A DNA stretch of 64,000 nt from JACKII01 sp965202745. Its GTDB lineage: Bacteria; Pseudomonadota; Alphaproteobacteria; Bin95. Position 1 is the stretch's first letter. Each line of letters opens with the position of its first letter. The notes under the pieces are model-generated. The model had not been told where the DNA came from. It did not search any database and saw only the letters and a list, made by a program, of their open reading frames with translations. The translations under genes were made by a program, and so were the position numbers. This document shows, in pieces, positions 26,583-35,989 of this stretch. Location: positions 372,001 through 436,000 of the forward strand of contig CBDBCB010000021.1 of the NCBI GenBank assembly GCA_965202745.1, in the 5' to 3' direction.

Positions 26583-27731
26583 ATGCCCGCAGGCCCCCTT
26601 TCCGGCATTACCGTTATCGACCTGACCCGCGTGCTGGCGGGGCCTTTCTCGACCATGCTGCTGTCTGAATTGGGCGCGCGGGTGATTAAGGTGGAAACCC
26701 CCGGCACCGGCGACGACGCCCGCGCCTATGGCCCGTTCAAGGAAGGCAAGTCGGCCTATTTCATCAGCGTGAACCGGGGCAAGGAAAGCATCGGCCTGAA
26801 CCTGAATGACGACGGCGACCGCGCCATCTTTGAGGCTTTGCTGGCAGGTGCCGACGTGGTGGTGGAGAACTTCCGCCCCGGCACCATGGAGAAGCTCGGT
26901 TATGGCTGGGACGACATTCACGCCAAGTACCCGAGCCTGATCTACGCGGCCTGCAGCGGTTTCGGCCACACCGGCCCGCACTCCAAGCGCCCCGCCTATG
27001 ACATGGTGGTCCAGGCCATGGGCGGCATCATGAGCATCACCGGCCAGCCGGGCGGCGAGCCGACCCGCGTCGGCCTCTCCATCGGCGATCTGGGCGCTGG
27101 GCTCTACACCACCATCGGCATCGTCTCCGCGATCTATGACCGGGCGAATACCGGCAAGGCGCGCAAGGTCGATGTTTCCATGCTGGACTGCCAGGTCTCC
27201 CTGATGGAGAATGCCATCGCCCGCTACGCTGCCACCGGCGAAGTCCCCGGTCCTCTGGGTGGCCGCCACCCCTCCATCACGCCGTTTCAGGTATTCAAGA
27301 CCAAGGACAGCCACCTGATTATTGCGGCAGGCAATGACGTGATGTTCCACCGCTTCTGCGACATCATCGGGTGCGAGGATATCAAGACCGATCAGCGCTT
27401 TGGCTCCAACGGCAGCCGGACCGAGCACCACGAGGAACTCGGCAAGCTGATCGAGGCGGAACTGATCACTCGCGACACGTCCGAATGGCTGCCGCAGTTG
27501 GACGAGGCAGGCATTCCGGCCTCCAAGATCAACGACATCTCCGACATCATGACCCACCCGCAGATGGACCCGCGCCAGATGCTGGTAACCGTGGATGACC
27601 CGACCTTCGGCGAGATGAAGGTGGCGGGCAATCCGATCAAGCTCTCGGGCTATGAAGATTCCGGCCGCCGCGGCACTGCGCCGGCAGTGGATGAGAACCG
27701 GGCGGCTATTGTGAAGGAATTTATGGGGTAG
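26583..27731 (+). CDS. Class III (CaiB/BaiF) CoA transferase
   Basis: A 382-residue enzyme with the family signatures GITVIDLTRVLAGPFSTMLL, in part, and VENFRPGTMEKLGYGWDD. The nucleophile-bearing aspartate region appears as LSIGDLGAGLYTTIG. It transfers CoA between carboxylates, and the substrate is not evident. GAGG lies 10 bp before ATG 26583. It is distinct from the transferase at 20.3 kb (shorter, different C-terminus) and is followed on the opposite strand by pdxY, so it forms a single-gene unit. Confidence 0.88.
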   Translation: MPAGPLSGITVIDLTRVLAGPFSTMLLSELGARVIKVETPGTGDDARAYGPFKEGKSAYFISVNRGKESIGLNLNDDGDRAIFEALLAGADVVVENFRPGTMEKLGYGWDDIHAKYPSLIYAACSGFGHTGPHSKRPAYDMVVQAMGGIMSITGQPGGEPTRVGLSIGDLGAGLYTTIGIVSAIYDRANTGKARKVDVSMLDCQVSLMENAIARYAATGEVPGPLGGRHPSITPFQVFKTKDSHLIIAAGNDVMFHRFCDIIGCEDIKTDQRFGSNGSRTEHHEELGKLIEAELITRDTSEWLPQLDEAGIPASKINDISDIMTHPQMDPRQMLVTVDDPTFGEMKVAGNPIKLSGYEDSGRRGTAPAVDENRAAIVKEFMG

Positions 27732-27844
27732 CGATCTTTTCCTGTATCAGCGCCGTTCCCGGCCGGATCATCGGACACTGGTAGATCAGATCCGGTGATT
27801 CAGCCGGAACAGCACAGATTGATCGCGTGCGGCAGTACCGGCTA

Positions 27845-28675
27845 CTAGACCCGCACCGCCTCGATCACATCCGGCGGAGCCACCAGTGCCGACTGCGCTG
27901 GGATCAGCGCTAACTCTGCCACGGTTTCCGTCATAACCGACCGCACCGAGGCGCAGGCCAGGCTGAGCGCCCGTGGCACGCGCGGCTGCTCCAGGTAGCG
28001 CGCCAGGAACACGGCGCAGAAGGTGTCGCCCGCACCAAAGGCTGGCCTGGAAACCCGCGGCCCCAATACCGACCATGCGCCGTCAGCCGTGATCGCCAGT
28101 GTTTCGATCATGCCAGCGGTAAACTCGAGCCCGGTCACAACGACTACCCGCGGCCCCGATTCCAGTACCTGCCGCGCTGCTGCCAGTACGCTTTCCCGGC
28201 TGTCGCAGGGGCTGCCAGTCAGGGTTTCCAGCTCAAACCGGTTCGGCGTCGCAATATCCGCGGCAGGCACCAGCACATCCCGCATTACCGCTGGAATATC
28301 GGCCTGGACGAACAGGCCCTTCGGATCGTCCCCCATCACCGGATCACAGACGAACAAAGCACCGGGCGAGGCTTTCCGAACCTTCGCCACGGCGCGCGCC
28401 ACGGCATGACCGTTCTCCGCCGTGCCCAAATAGCCGGAGATGACCGCCGCGCATTCGCTCAGAAAGCCCCGCTCTGCCAGGCCATCCACCAGCGTGTCGA
28501 TCTCCGCCGCTTCTGCTGTTCCGCCGGAAAAACCCCCGTGTGCCGGGTGATTGGAAAAGCGCACGGTATCGACCCGCATTATGTCTCTGCCCATGCGTTG
28601 GAGTGCAAAGGCGGCGGCGCTGTTGCCCACATGGCCGTGGGCGACGCTGGATTGGATCGAGAGAACATAACGCAT
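27845..28675 (-). CDS. pdxY: Pyridoxal kinase PdxY
   Basis: A 276-residue ribokinase-superfamily kinase that phosphorylates pyridoxal in the vitamin B6 salvage pathway. The N-terminus VLSIQSSVAHGHVGNSAAAF is the pyridoxal-kinase substrate loop, FVCDPVMGDD is the family signature, and the C-terminal anion-hole and catalytic aspartate lie in PAFGAGDTFCAVFLARY. Cytosolic. Divergent from the CoA-ester lyase across an 82-bp gap that must hold both promoters. Confidence 0.92.
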   Translation of the reverse strand: MRYVLSIQSSVAHGHVGNSAAAFALQRMGRDIMRVDTVRFSNHPAHGGFSGGTAEAAEIDTLVDGLAERGFLSECAAVISGYLGTAENGHAVARAVAKVRKASPGALFVCDPVMGDDPKGLFVQADIPAVMRDVLVPAADIATPNRFELETLTGSPCDSRESVLAAARQVLESGPRVVVVTGLEFTAGMIETLAITADGAWSVLGPRVSRPAFGAGDTFCAVFLARYLEQPRVPRALSLACASVRSVMTETVAELALIPAQSALVAPPDVIEAVRV

Positions 28676-28757
28676 GCTGTTTCCAACGGGGTGCAGCGGG
28701 CCGAAGCCTTGGCTATATAGGGCACCGCTCTGTTACACCACCGAAAGCCGTGCCGCC

Positions 28758-29639
28758 ATGCCTGCCGCCGAAACCATCCGTCCCCGCCGCAGCGTCCTTT
28801 ACATGCCGGCGAGCCGCGCCAGCGCGCTGGAAAAGGCCAAGAGCCTGCCCGCTGACGCCCTGATCTTCGACCTGGAGGACGCTGTCGCACCGGATGCGAA
28901 GGACGAAGCGCGCCAGATGGCCTGTGCCGCCGCGTCCTCTGGCGCTTACGGTAAGCGGGAGATCGTGATCCGCGCCAACAGTCTGGGCACGCCCTGGGGT
29001 TATCACGACATCGTCGCGGCATCGCAGTCGGGCGCGGCGGCGATCCTGATCCCCAAGGTCGAAAGCGCCGCCATGCTGATTCAAGCCAGCCAGATCATGG
29101 ACGAGGCGGGCGCGCCGCCCACGATGAAACTTTGGGCCATGGTGGAGACGCCGCTCGCCATGCTGCAAATCCAGGACATCGCCCGGATGCCGCGGCTCGC
29201 CTGCTTCGTGATGGGCACGTCGGACCTGGCGAAGGACTTGCACGCCGCCCATACGCGCGACCGCCTGCCCTTCGTGACGGGCCTGGGACTGTGCCTGTTA
29301 GCGGCGCGGGCCTATGGTCTCGCGATCCTGGACGGCGTGCACCTGAACCTCGGCGACAATGCGGAGTTCGAGGCGCATTGTGTGCAGGGCCAGGAGATGG
29401 GCTTCGACGGCAAGACCCTGATCCACCCGAAGCAGGTAGAGCCCGCCAACCGGGTGTTCGCGCCGTCGGCGAAGGAGGTCGAGGACGCAAGCCGCATTGT
29501 CGCCGCCCACGCTGAGGCGGAAGCAAAAGGGCAGGGGGTAGTCCTCCTCGACGGCCGGCTGATCGAGAACCTGCATGTCGAGGGCGCTCACCGGACACTT
29601 GCGGTGGCAAAGGCGATTGAGGCAATGGCTCGGGTCTAA
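28758..29639 (+). CDS. HpcH/HpaI-family CoA-ester lyase (CitE-like)
   Basis: A 293-residue TIM-barrel lyase of the citrate-lyase-beta/malyl-CoA-lyase family. RRSVLYMPASRASALEKA, LIFDLEDAVAPDAKD (metal-binding acidic residues), MVETPLAM and FDGKTLIHPKQVEPANRVF are all diagnostic. Stand-alone members cleave malyl-, citramalyl- or methylmalyl-CoA, and the exact substrate is unclear. ATG 28758 begins the conserved region, with a weak ribosome-binding site. It is near a CoA transferase and an enoyl-CoA hydratase, which suggests a common CoA-ester pathway. Confidence 0.88.
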   Translation: MPAAETIRPRRSVLYMPASRASALEKAKSLPADALIFDLEDAVAPDAKDEARQMACAAASSGAYGKREIVIRANSLGTPWGYHDIVAASQSGAAAILIPKVESAAMLIQASQIMDEAGAPPTMKLWAMVETPLAMLQIQDIARMPRLACFVMGTSDLAKDLHAAHTRDRLPFVTGLGLCLLAARAYGLAILDGVHLNLGDNAEFEAHCVQGQEMGFDGKTLIHPKQVEPANRVFAPSAKEVEDASRIVAAHAEAEAKGQGVVLLDGRLIENLHVEGAHRTLAVAKAIEAMARV

Positions 29640-29646
29640 CTTCCCT

Positions 29647-29683
29647 GCATCCCCGGAACCGCTTTAGCGGTATCCGGGGATGC
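29647..29683. terminator. Long bidirectional hairpin between convergent genes
   Basis: GCATCCCCGGA-ACCGC pairs with GCGGT-A-TCCGGGGATGC, a 16-bp stem with a single bulge and a tight loop, midway between the convergent lyase and hydratase genes. A second GC-rich hairpin (CCCCGGC...GCCGGGG) follows at about 29702-29732. There is no long T tract, so factor-independent termination is plausible but not certain. Confidence 0.6.
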
Positions 29684-29747
29684 GTCGAATATACCATACC
29701 GCCCCGGCTCTCGGCTCTGTCGCGGCCGGGGATGCGGATTTGCTTTG

Positions 29748-30545
29748 CTACAGCCCCTTAAACTGCGCTTTCCGCTTACCCATGAACGCCGCCACGCCCT
29801 CGGCGTGATCTTCCGTGCACATGCTGTCGGCAATCAACTCGCCTTCCATCTGCATCTGGCTTTCCATGGTCAGATGGTTGGTGGCGTTGAACAGTTTCTT
29901 GGCGTTGGCATAGGCGTGGGTCGGTCCGTCTACCAGCCGCCGGGCGAGCTTCGCCGTCTCCGCCTCAAGCTCCGCACGCGGCACGATCCAGTTGATCAGC
30001 CCCAGTTTCTTCGCTTTCTCCGGCCCGAACCGGTCGCCGAGGAAGGCTAGTTCGAACTGCTGCTTCATGCCGATAGTCCGCCCCAGGAAATACGACGAGC
30101 CGCCGTCCGGGCTGGCTCCAATATGGCAGTAGGCGAGGGTGAAAATCGCATCATCTGCTGCAATCGCCAGATCGCACGCACCGCAAAGGCCCATGCCCGC
30201 CCCGGCGACTGCTCCCTGGATTGAGGCCACCACCGGCTTGCCCATCCGCCGGATCGCGAACAGCGGCAGGTGCAGCAGGTGGATGCCTTCCATGATCGTG
30301 TTGCGGCGGTCGGCCTCCGGCATTTCGAGGCGTTCCTGCATCACCCTGATATCACCACCTGCCTGGAAGTGATCGCCCGCGCCCCGGATCACGACGCAGC
30401 GCACCGCGTCGTCGAACTCCAAGGTGGCGATCACCTCGCGGAATTTCGTGCGCAGATCGCTGGTCAGCGCGTTCCGCACTTCCGGGGCGTTCAGGGTGAC
30501 AGTCGCGACACCGTCAGCAATGTCCAAGAGTACCGGTTCGCTCAT
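29748..30545 (-). CDS. Enoyl-CoA hydratase/isomerase family protein
   Basis: A 265-residue crotonase-fold enzyme. The oxyanion-hole segments are visible as IRGAGDHFQAGGDIR and SIQGAVAGAGMGLCGACD. The catalytic glutamate positions correspond to FTLAYCHIGASPDGGSSYF, which has Asp/Gly in place of the classical second glutamate, so a simple hydratase reaction is not guaranteed. The family also includes isomerases, dehalogenases and thioesterases. Cytosolic. Monocistronic, with ATG at 30545. Confidence 0.85.
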   Translation of the reverse strand: MSEPVLLDIADGVATVTLNAPEVRNALTSDLRTKFREVIATLEFDDAVRCVVIRGAGDHFQAGGDIRVMQERLEMPEADRRNTIMEGIHLLHLPLFAIRRMGKPVVASIQGAVAGAGMGLCGACDLAIAADDAIFTLAYCHIGASPDGGSSYFLGRTIGMKQQFELAFLGDRFGPEKAKKLGLINWIVPRAELEAETAKLARRLVDGPTHAYANAKKLFNATNHLTMESQMQMEGELIADSMCTEDHAEGVAAFMGKRKAQFKGL

Positions 30546-30657
30546 GGCGTAGTCCTTTCACCCATGGGCCACACGGGTTCGTTATTGGGAAGTCATTTCC
30601 GAATATCCTACCTATGCTCAGAGAGAGTGTCACCGTTTGAACGAAGGGATTTTAACA

Positions 30658-31605
30658 GTGCTGATCCGCAAGAGCCGCCCCTGGGAAATGCCCGAACGTG
30701 AAGCGACACCGGAATCGGTATATCTGAACCGCCGGGCGTTTCTAGGTGCGAGCGCTGGCATGATCGGCGCAGCGGCCATGCCACAGATGGCGTTCGGCAA
30801 ACCCAGCGATGACCTCTATCCAGTCGCCCGGAACGAGGCTTTTACCCTCGACCGGCCGTTGACAGACGAGCGAGTGGCAACCACCTATAACAACTTTTAC
30901 GAGTTCGGTAGCCACAAGCAGATTTCCCGTGCGGCGCAGAAATTGCAGACTGATCCCTGGAAAGTCACCATTGACGGGATGGTCGAGGAAAAGATCGAAA
31001 TCGACGCCCACGACCTGATCCGCAAGATGCCACTGGAAGAGCGCCTCTACCGGCACCGTTGTGTTGAGGCCTGGTCCATGGCTGTACCGTGGAGCGGATT
31101 TCCGCTGAAGGCGCTGGTCGATATGGCCCGGCCGCTAGGCTCCGCCAAATATCTGCGCATGGAGACATTCGTCGATACCAACATCGCCAGCGGCCAGCGC
31201 GCCTTCTGGTACCCCTGGCCTTATGTGGACGGCCTGCGCCTGGACGAGGCCCAAAATGACCTCTCCTTCATTGCGACTGGCATGTACGGCAAAGTGATCC
31301 CCAAGCAGAACGGCGCGCCCCTCCGGTTGGCAGTGCCGTGGAAATATGGCTTCAAGCACGTCAAATCGATCACCCGTTTCCACTTTACGGATGAAATGCC
31401 AAAGAGCTTCTGGATGGAAGTGCTCGGCGCGGAATACGGCTTCTGGGCTAACGTAAATCCAGGCGTACCCCATCGTCGCTGGAGTCAGGCGTCAGAAAAA
31501 CTGATCGGCACCAACGAACGACGCCCGACCCGGATGTTCAACGGCTATGGCGAGCAAGTGGCCCACCTGTATGAAGGTATGCCGCAGAAGGTACTGTACT
31601 ACTAG
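30658..31605 (+). CDS. msrP: Protein-methionine-sulfoxide reductase catalytic subunit MsrP (YedY)
   Basis: A 315-residue periplasmic molybdenum (MPT) enzyme of the sulfite-oxidase fold that repairs oxidised methionines in envelope proteins. A twin-arginine signal NRRAFLGASAGMIGAA is near the N-terminus, and the molybdenum ligand is the cysteine in YRHRCVEAWSMAVPW. The C-terminal RWSQASEKLIG and TRMFNGYGEQV are conserved. The likely start is GTG 30658 (LIRKSRPWEMPE), with GAAGGGA 8-9 bases upstream. The membrane heme partner msrQ, often adjacent, is not found nearby. Confidence 0.92.
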   Translation: MLIRKSRPWEMPEREATPESVYLNRRAFLGASAGMIGAAAMPQMAFGKPSDDLYPVARNEAFTLDRPLTDERVATTYNNFYEFGSHKQISRAAQKLQTDPWKVTIDGMVEEKIEIDAHDLIRKMPLEERLYRHRCVEAWSMAVPWSGFPLKALVDMARPLGSAKYLRMETFVDTNIASGQRAFWYPWPYVDGLRLDEAQNDLSFIATGMYGKVIPKQNGAPLRLAVPWKYGFKHVKSITRFHFTDEMPKSFWMEVLGAEYGFWANVNPGVPHRRWSQASEKLIGTNERRPTRMFNGYGEQVAHLYEGMPQKVLYY

Positions 31606-31616
31606 CGCTTAAGCGC

Positions 31617-31642
31617 GGCCGGCAGCGTTTACGCTGCCGGCC
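31617..31642. terminator. Perfect 11-bp hairpin between convergent genes
   Basis: GGCCGGCAGCG-TTTA-CGCTGCCGGCC, an uninterrupted stem in the gap after msrP. It overlaps the stop codon of the opposing rutA pseudogene. No T-run follows on either strand. It is probably a shared transcription-end hairpin. Confidence 0.6.
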
Positions 31643-32489
31643 CCTTCCCAGCCCGCGATTTCATCAACGGCTGGATCTTCGTGCCGAAATACTCGATCCC
31701 TTGCACGAAGTCGTCGAAGGTCAGCATGATGCCTTTGGTCCCCGGCACTTCAGCGGCTTCGTCCAACATCCGGGCGACGCTCCCATAAGATCCGACTAGC
31801 GTGCCCATATTGAAGTTCACGGCCCCTTCCGGCGCGGTGATAGAGGCAGCCGTGCCGCCGCTGGCGTCGGCATTCGGATCGCCCGCGCCCTGACCCGCCA
31901 TCCAAGCCAGCGCGTCCATGTCCGCGTTGTCGTGGTAGTCATGCCACTTGGCCATGGCTTCCTCATCGGTCTCGCCGGTGATGACCATCATCAGAACATA
32001 CGAGCCGACGTCCCGGCCGGTCTCCCAAAGCTCCTTCATCACGGTCACGAACTCGGTGCTGTATTGGTAGCGGTAGCCGAAATAGTCATCGGCAGGCCAC
32101 ATACCCATCTAGGTGTACTCGTCTTTTGCCCAACCGGAGACGATGTTGACGCCAAAGCGGTCCGGCGCGATCGATTCGATGGTAACGGCCATGCGCGCAA
32201 TCATGGCGGGCGGCAGGGTCAGCACCGCGACGGAGGCGAACAGCTTGATCCGCTCCGTCACCGCGGCCAAGCCCACCATCAGGGTGAACGATTCATGGGC
32301 ATAGTCCCAAAATTCAATCTCTCCGCCAAAGCCACGCAGCTTGATCATGGAGAGCACGAAATCCAGACCGTAATGCCCTGCCCGTTGGGTCACGGTCTTG
32401 TTGAGTTCAAAACTCGGCAAATATTGCGGCGAAGTCTTTGAAATCAGCCAGCCATTGTTGGCGATAGGAATGAAAACGCCGATGTCCAT
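31629..32489 (-). pseudogene. rutA: Pyrimidine monooxygenase RutA, with in-frame TAG and internal deletion
   Basis: RutA opens the uracil ring in the Rut pathway using FMNH2 and O2. Here the N-terminal part (MDIGVFIPIANNGWLIS, FELNKTVTQRAGHYGLDF, RFGVNIVSGWAKDEY) ends at TAG 32109-32111, at the place of the glutamine in the family's EYxQMG, a CAG-to-TAG change. In frame after it come MGMWPADDYFGYRYQY and ELWETGRDVGSYVLMMV. In E. coli RutA about 75 residues lie between the LWxTG and TGRDVGSYV segments; they are missing here. No other rut gene is adjacent. Confidence 0.88.
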
Positions 32490-32634
32490 GGGTGCGCATC
32501 CTTGCGGTTCTGAGATGGTGGGATTTTAGAGCAAAGCCCATGCCAAATCTAATGACTGAGGCGGAAGGTGTCTGCTTTCGAATTGTTGCATCCGGAGACC
32601 CCTTTGGTTCCAGAAGTCGGAATCTTGCGGATGA

Positions 32635-33939
32635 TTATTCAATCAGCGCTTTTAAACTTGCCCTGCGCCGGTCATAGCGTGCGTCCCAGACACCGGGGTT
32701 GATGGCGGAAAATAGGTCGGATTTGACGCCGATCAGCGTCTGCAGCATCTGGCCTTTCAGGAACGGTGTCTTTCCCATCGCAGCAAAAGTCCAGTCACGC
32801 AGCCAACCGGCGGTTCGGCTGTCCGATTGGAAAAAGGGCGTCAGCCAGCGGCTGGCGGTCTGATAGAAGCGCACGTGTGCTTTGCGGCTCCGTTCATAGG
32901 CGGCCAAGGCTTGCCGGACGCTGGCCTCTTCCCGTAGCGCGCAGGTCAATGCCACAGCATCCAGCAGCGCCAGGTTTGCGCCCTGGCCCAACTGCGGGCT
33001 GGTGCCGTGGGCTGCATCGCCGATCACCAGAAGTGCCGCGCTGACTTGCTTCATGGTGATGTCGCTGTAGTGTGCGAAGGACAGGTCGTCCGGATGCTGG
33101 AATTGCGTTACCAGCAGGGTTACGTTGGGCCACAAATCGGAGATTTTTTCTTACCACGCAGCTGTCCCTTGGGCGCGCCAGGCGTCGTACTGGTCGGCAG
33201 GCAGGCCCCAGAAAAAGGCAGCGCAATGCGCGCCGCTTTCTGGATCGCGGCCTGTCGGCAGGACGCCGATCATAACCGACGCACCGTCATAGCGTTGCTG
33301 CAGGATATTGCCCGCGAACCGATGGTCCGGGTCCTCTGTAACGCCCCAGACCGCGCCATAGGGGAATGGTTTTGCGCGGCGCGATGAGGCGAGGCCCCGC
33401 AATTGCGACCACATTCCGCTGGCGTCGATGACCAGGTCGAACGGTCCGGCCTGCAGTCCCGCTTCCGTCACAACCAAGCGGCCGTTCCCGGCAGGCGGCG
33501 CATCCGTCACGCGATCGCCTGTTGAAATCGGTACACCGCACGCAAGCACATCATCGTGCAACAGATTGAACAGTACGCCCCGGTGAATGCCAACGCCAAA
33601 CAGGTGGGGTTGGCAGTCCCGGTAGTCGAACTTGAAGATAGTCCTGCCGCCAACGGTCCTTCCGTCGAGTATCTCAACCTTGGTGCCCTGCTGAATCGCG
33701 GCCTGGTCCAGCCCCAACAGCGCCAGGCATGCGAGGCCCGTCGGCTGCAACAACAACCCTGAGCCGATTGGCTTGGGATGCGCGAACTGCTCGAACATGC
33801 GCACATCGTGGCCATCACGCGCCAGAAAAGCGGCAGTGGCCAAGCCTGTCGTACCGGCACCGGCGATGGCAATTTTCCATCGCCGGCGGGCACCACTTGT
33901 CAGGTCCAGCCGCGCCGGCCCAACGGCAGGATCGTTCAT
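32635..33939 (-). pseudogene. FAD-dependent monooxygenase with in-frame TAA
   Basis: An aromatic-hydroxylase-type flavoprotein. The FAD-binding GxGxxG is IAIAGAGTTGLATAAFL, the DG-like segment is VIDASGMWSQLR, and the GD motif ALLVIGDAAHGTSPQLGQGANLAL is at the normal distance. TAA at 33151-33153 (codon 263) interrupts the frame between GTAAW and EKISDLWPN, and everything downstream continues in the same frame. The original product was about 434 residues. Neighbour to an acyl-CoA dehydrogenase, with a 16-bp gap. Confidence 0.82.
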
Positions 33940-33955
33940 GCCCCCTCGCTCGAAG

Positions 33956-35152
33956 CTAAAGCCCCAGCGTGCCTTTGCTCACAATGTTCCGCTGAATCTC
34001 ATTCGAGCCGGAATAGATCGAGGCTGCGCGCAGGAACGTATAGTTGGGCACCAGGCCATTGAAATACTCCGCACCGACCGGCTCCTCATTCCAGCCGAAC
34101 CGCAGGGCTTCCAGATTGAACGGCTGGCTGTAATAGGCGCCGGCCTCCGTGCCGATCTCGGTGGTCAGCTGCTGTACTTCGGAGCGCCGCACCTTAATCA
34201 TGTTCGCTGCAGCCCCGATTTCCTTGTTGGAGCGATAGGCCGATAGGGTCTTCAATACCAGCTGCTCAACGCTGACCAACTGCATTTCCGCGTCCATCAG
34301 CTTGCGGCGGAAGTCCGGCTCGTCGATAAGGCGGGTGCCGTCACTGTCACGCTCGGCCTCGGCGATTTCTTTTACCCGTCGCAGCGCAATTTTTACTTCG
34401 GCGCACGATCCGCCGCCCATGCGCTCATGCCCCAACAGGAACTTGGCAATGGTCCAGCCGCGGCCTTCCTCACCCACCAGCGAACCCTCAATCGGCACAC
34501 GCACGTCGGTATAGAAGGTCTCGTTGGTGTGGTGCAGGCCGTTCATGGTGATGATTGGCCGGATTTCGACGCCCGGTGACTTCATGTCAAACACCAGGAA
34601 GCTGATACCATCCTGCTTCTTTTCCTCGATGCTGGTGCGCACCAGACAGAAAATCCAGTCAGCGTGATGGGCCAGCGAGGTCCATATTTTCTGGCCATTG
34701 ATGACGTAGTGATCGCCATCCATCACCGCGCGGGTCTTGAGCGAGGCAAGGTCGGAACCGCTGCCCGGCTCGGAATAGCCCTGGCAGAACACTCTTTCAC
34801 CTGACAGGATTTTCGGCAGGTGTTCCGCCTTTTGCTCCGGTGTGCCGAAGGCCATCAGCACCGGTCCGCACATATTCAAGCCAAAGCCTGAGAGCCGCGG
34901 CGCACCGGCCAGCCCGGCTTCCTCGTCAAAGATATAGCGCTGCACGGCGTCCCATTCGCAGCCGCCATACTCCTTGGGCCAATTCGGTGCGACCCAGCCT
35001 TTTTCCGCAAGGATTTTGTGCCAGCGCATGTAATCGTCTTTTTGGATTTCCATGCCGGACAGGTGCTTGGCAGCAATATCTTTCGGCAGGCTCTCGTTGA
35101 TGAAATCGCGGACTTCTTCGCGGAAGGCTTCTTCAGCAGGACCGAACAGCAT
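33956..35152 (-). CDS. Acyl-CoA dehydrogenase family protein
   Basis: A 398-residue FAD-linked acyl-CoA dehydrogenase. The signature EPGSGSDLASLKTRA, preceded by CQGYS, gives the acyl-CoA/FAD-binding region. INGQKIWTSLAHHADWIFCLVRT and the C-terminal YSGSNEIQRNIVSKGTLGL are conserved. It begins MLFGPAEEAFREEVRDF. Members of this long-N-terminus group act in the degradation of branched, aromatic or steroid-side-chain acids; the substrate is not evident here. The catalytic base cannot be assigned with certainty. Confidence 0.9.
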   Translation of the reverse strand: MLFGPAEEAFREEVRDFINESLPKDIAAKHLSGMEIQKDDYMRWHKILAEKGWVAPNWPKEYGGCEWDAVQRYIFDEEAGLAGAPRLSGFGLNMCGPVLMAFGTPEQKAEHLPKILSGERVFCQGYSEPGSGSDLASLKTRAVMDGDHYVINGQKIWTSLAHHADWIFCLVRTSIEEKKQDGISFLVFDMKSPGVEIRPIITMNGLHHTNETFYTDVRVPIEGSLVGEEGRGWTIAKFLLGHERMGGGSCAEVKIALRRVKEIAEAERDSDGTRLIDEPDFRRKLMDAEMQLVSVEQLVLKTLSAYRSNKEIGAAANMIKVRRSEVQQLTTEIGTEAGAYYSQPFNLEALRFGWNEEPVGAEYFNGLVPNYTFLRAASIYSGSNEIQRNIVSKGTLGL

Positions 35153-35989
35153 GGGGCAGGTTCCTCTTGTCAGTTGATCGTTTGTGCTTTGACCAAAAGT
35201 CTAAGACAGAGCCCGCCCGCCCGCCAGTACCAATTGTTCTGGCGGGCAAGGACCAGCGGGCGGACGCAGTATCACTTGTCGCTTAGAATGAATTTCGTGA
35301 ACCACTTGCCCTTGCCGTCGCCAAAGCGTTTGGTGCAGTCTCAGTGTAAAGGCGTCACAATATTTGGTGATGTAATGATCAAATTTGAAAAAAACTACCT
35401 TTCAATTTCCATAAATATAAAAAATAATCTTTATATTTGCAAATAGAAAATATTTTAATCCCATATTGTCCTGCTATCCTCGTTCACTATACAATAGTCA
35501 ATGTCATCGATCAATTGTGCCCCCACGTCAAACCCATCGATGGTTTCGATGACGGCAAACACGACGCTGATCCCAGCGGTTGCGCCAACAATTGCTTCCA
35601 CTGTTGCTATGCCAATTGCACCAGTCAGGCCGACATTGGCAGCGCCAATCACGTAGATGGTCGCGTAGCCGCCTGCGCCGACAGCCAGTCTGAGACTGTC
35701 GGTATTGCTCGCTACGGTTCCGACCGTTGCTCGGCCGGCGACGAAGTTGAGCACTTCTTTAGCAGGATTTTCCGCGAGCAACGTGGTGTGCGGCCAACCG
35801 ATGTTATCGGCATGATATTAGCCGGCCAGACTGGCCCCTGAACCAATTGGCCGGTCGGTGGCTGACGGCGAAGCGGCTCCCGCTACGCAGCGGGGCCGCG
35901 CCCGGTTGCCGAAGCTCATTCTCTGGACGCTGGCCATCGGCGGCTTGTTCGCTCTAATGTATGGCAACACTGACGATGGGAAACCCGGC
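35153..35989. other. Gene-poor, partly AT-rich region with remnants
   Basis: A hairpin GCCCGCCAG...CTGGCGGGC lies at 35219-35247. Just beyond it a minus-strand tail encoding RFGDGKGKWFTKFILSDK ends in a stop, so it is probably the end of a lost gene. From 35345 to 35470 the DNA is sharply AT-rich (long A/T runs), unlike the flanks, which suggests foreign DNA or a decayed spacer. The rest holds only the doubtful ORF listed separately. No RNA gene is recognised. Confidence 0.4.
35455..35781 (-). CDS. Hypothetical hydrophobic protein, doubtful
   Basis: A 108-codon ORF rich in Ala, Gly, Val and Ile (TVGTVASNTDSLRLAVGAGG, VIGAANVGLTGAIGIATVEA). It could contain two membrane segments or a beta-rich repeat, and it ends with an acidic, less hydrophobic tail. 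It overlaps a cysteine-containing frame on the other strand. No family is recognised and there is no clear ribosome-binding site, so either frame may be spurious. Kept because the stretch otherwise holds no gene. Confidence 0.25.
   Translation of the reverse strand: MLAENPAKEVLNFVAGRATVGTVASNTDSLRLAVGAGGYATIYVIGAANVGLTGAIGIATVEAIVGATAGISVVFAVIETIDGFDVGAQLIDDIDYCIVNEDSRTIWD

Noticed and set aside
32109..32111. In-frame TAG codons (rutA, LLM monooxygenase, pentapeptide gene, IS genes) as pyrrolysine
   Set aside because: The interrupted families do not use pyrrolysine, rutA has Gln at the site, no pyl genes are visible, and TAA and TGA also occur in other broken genes. Simple nonsense mutation explains them better.
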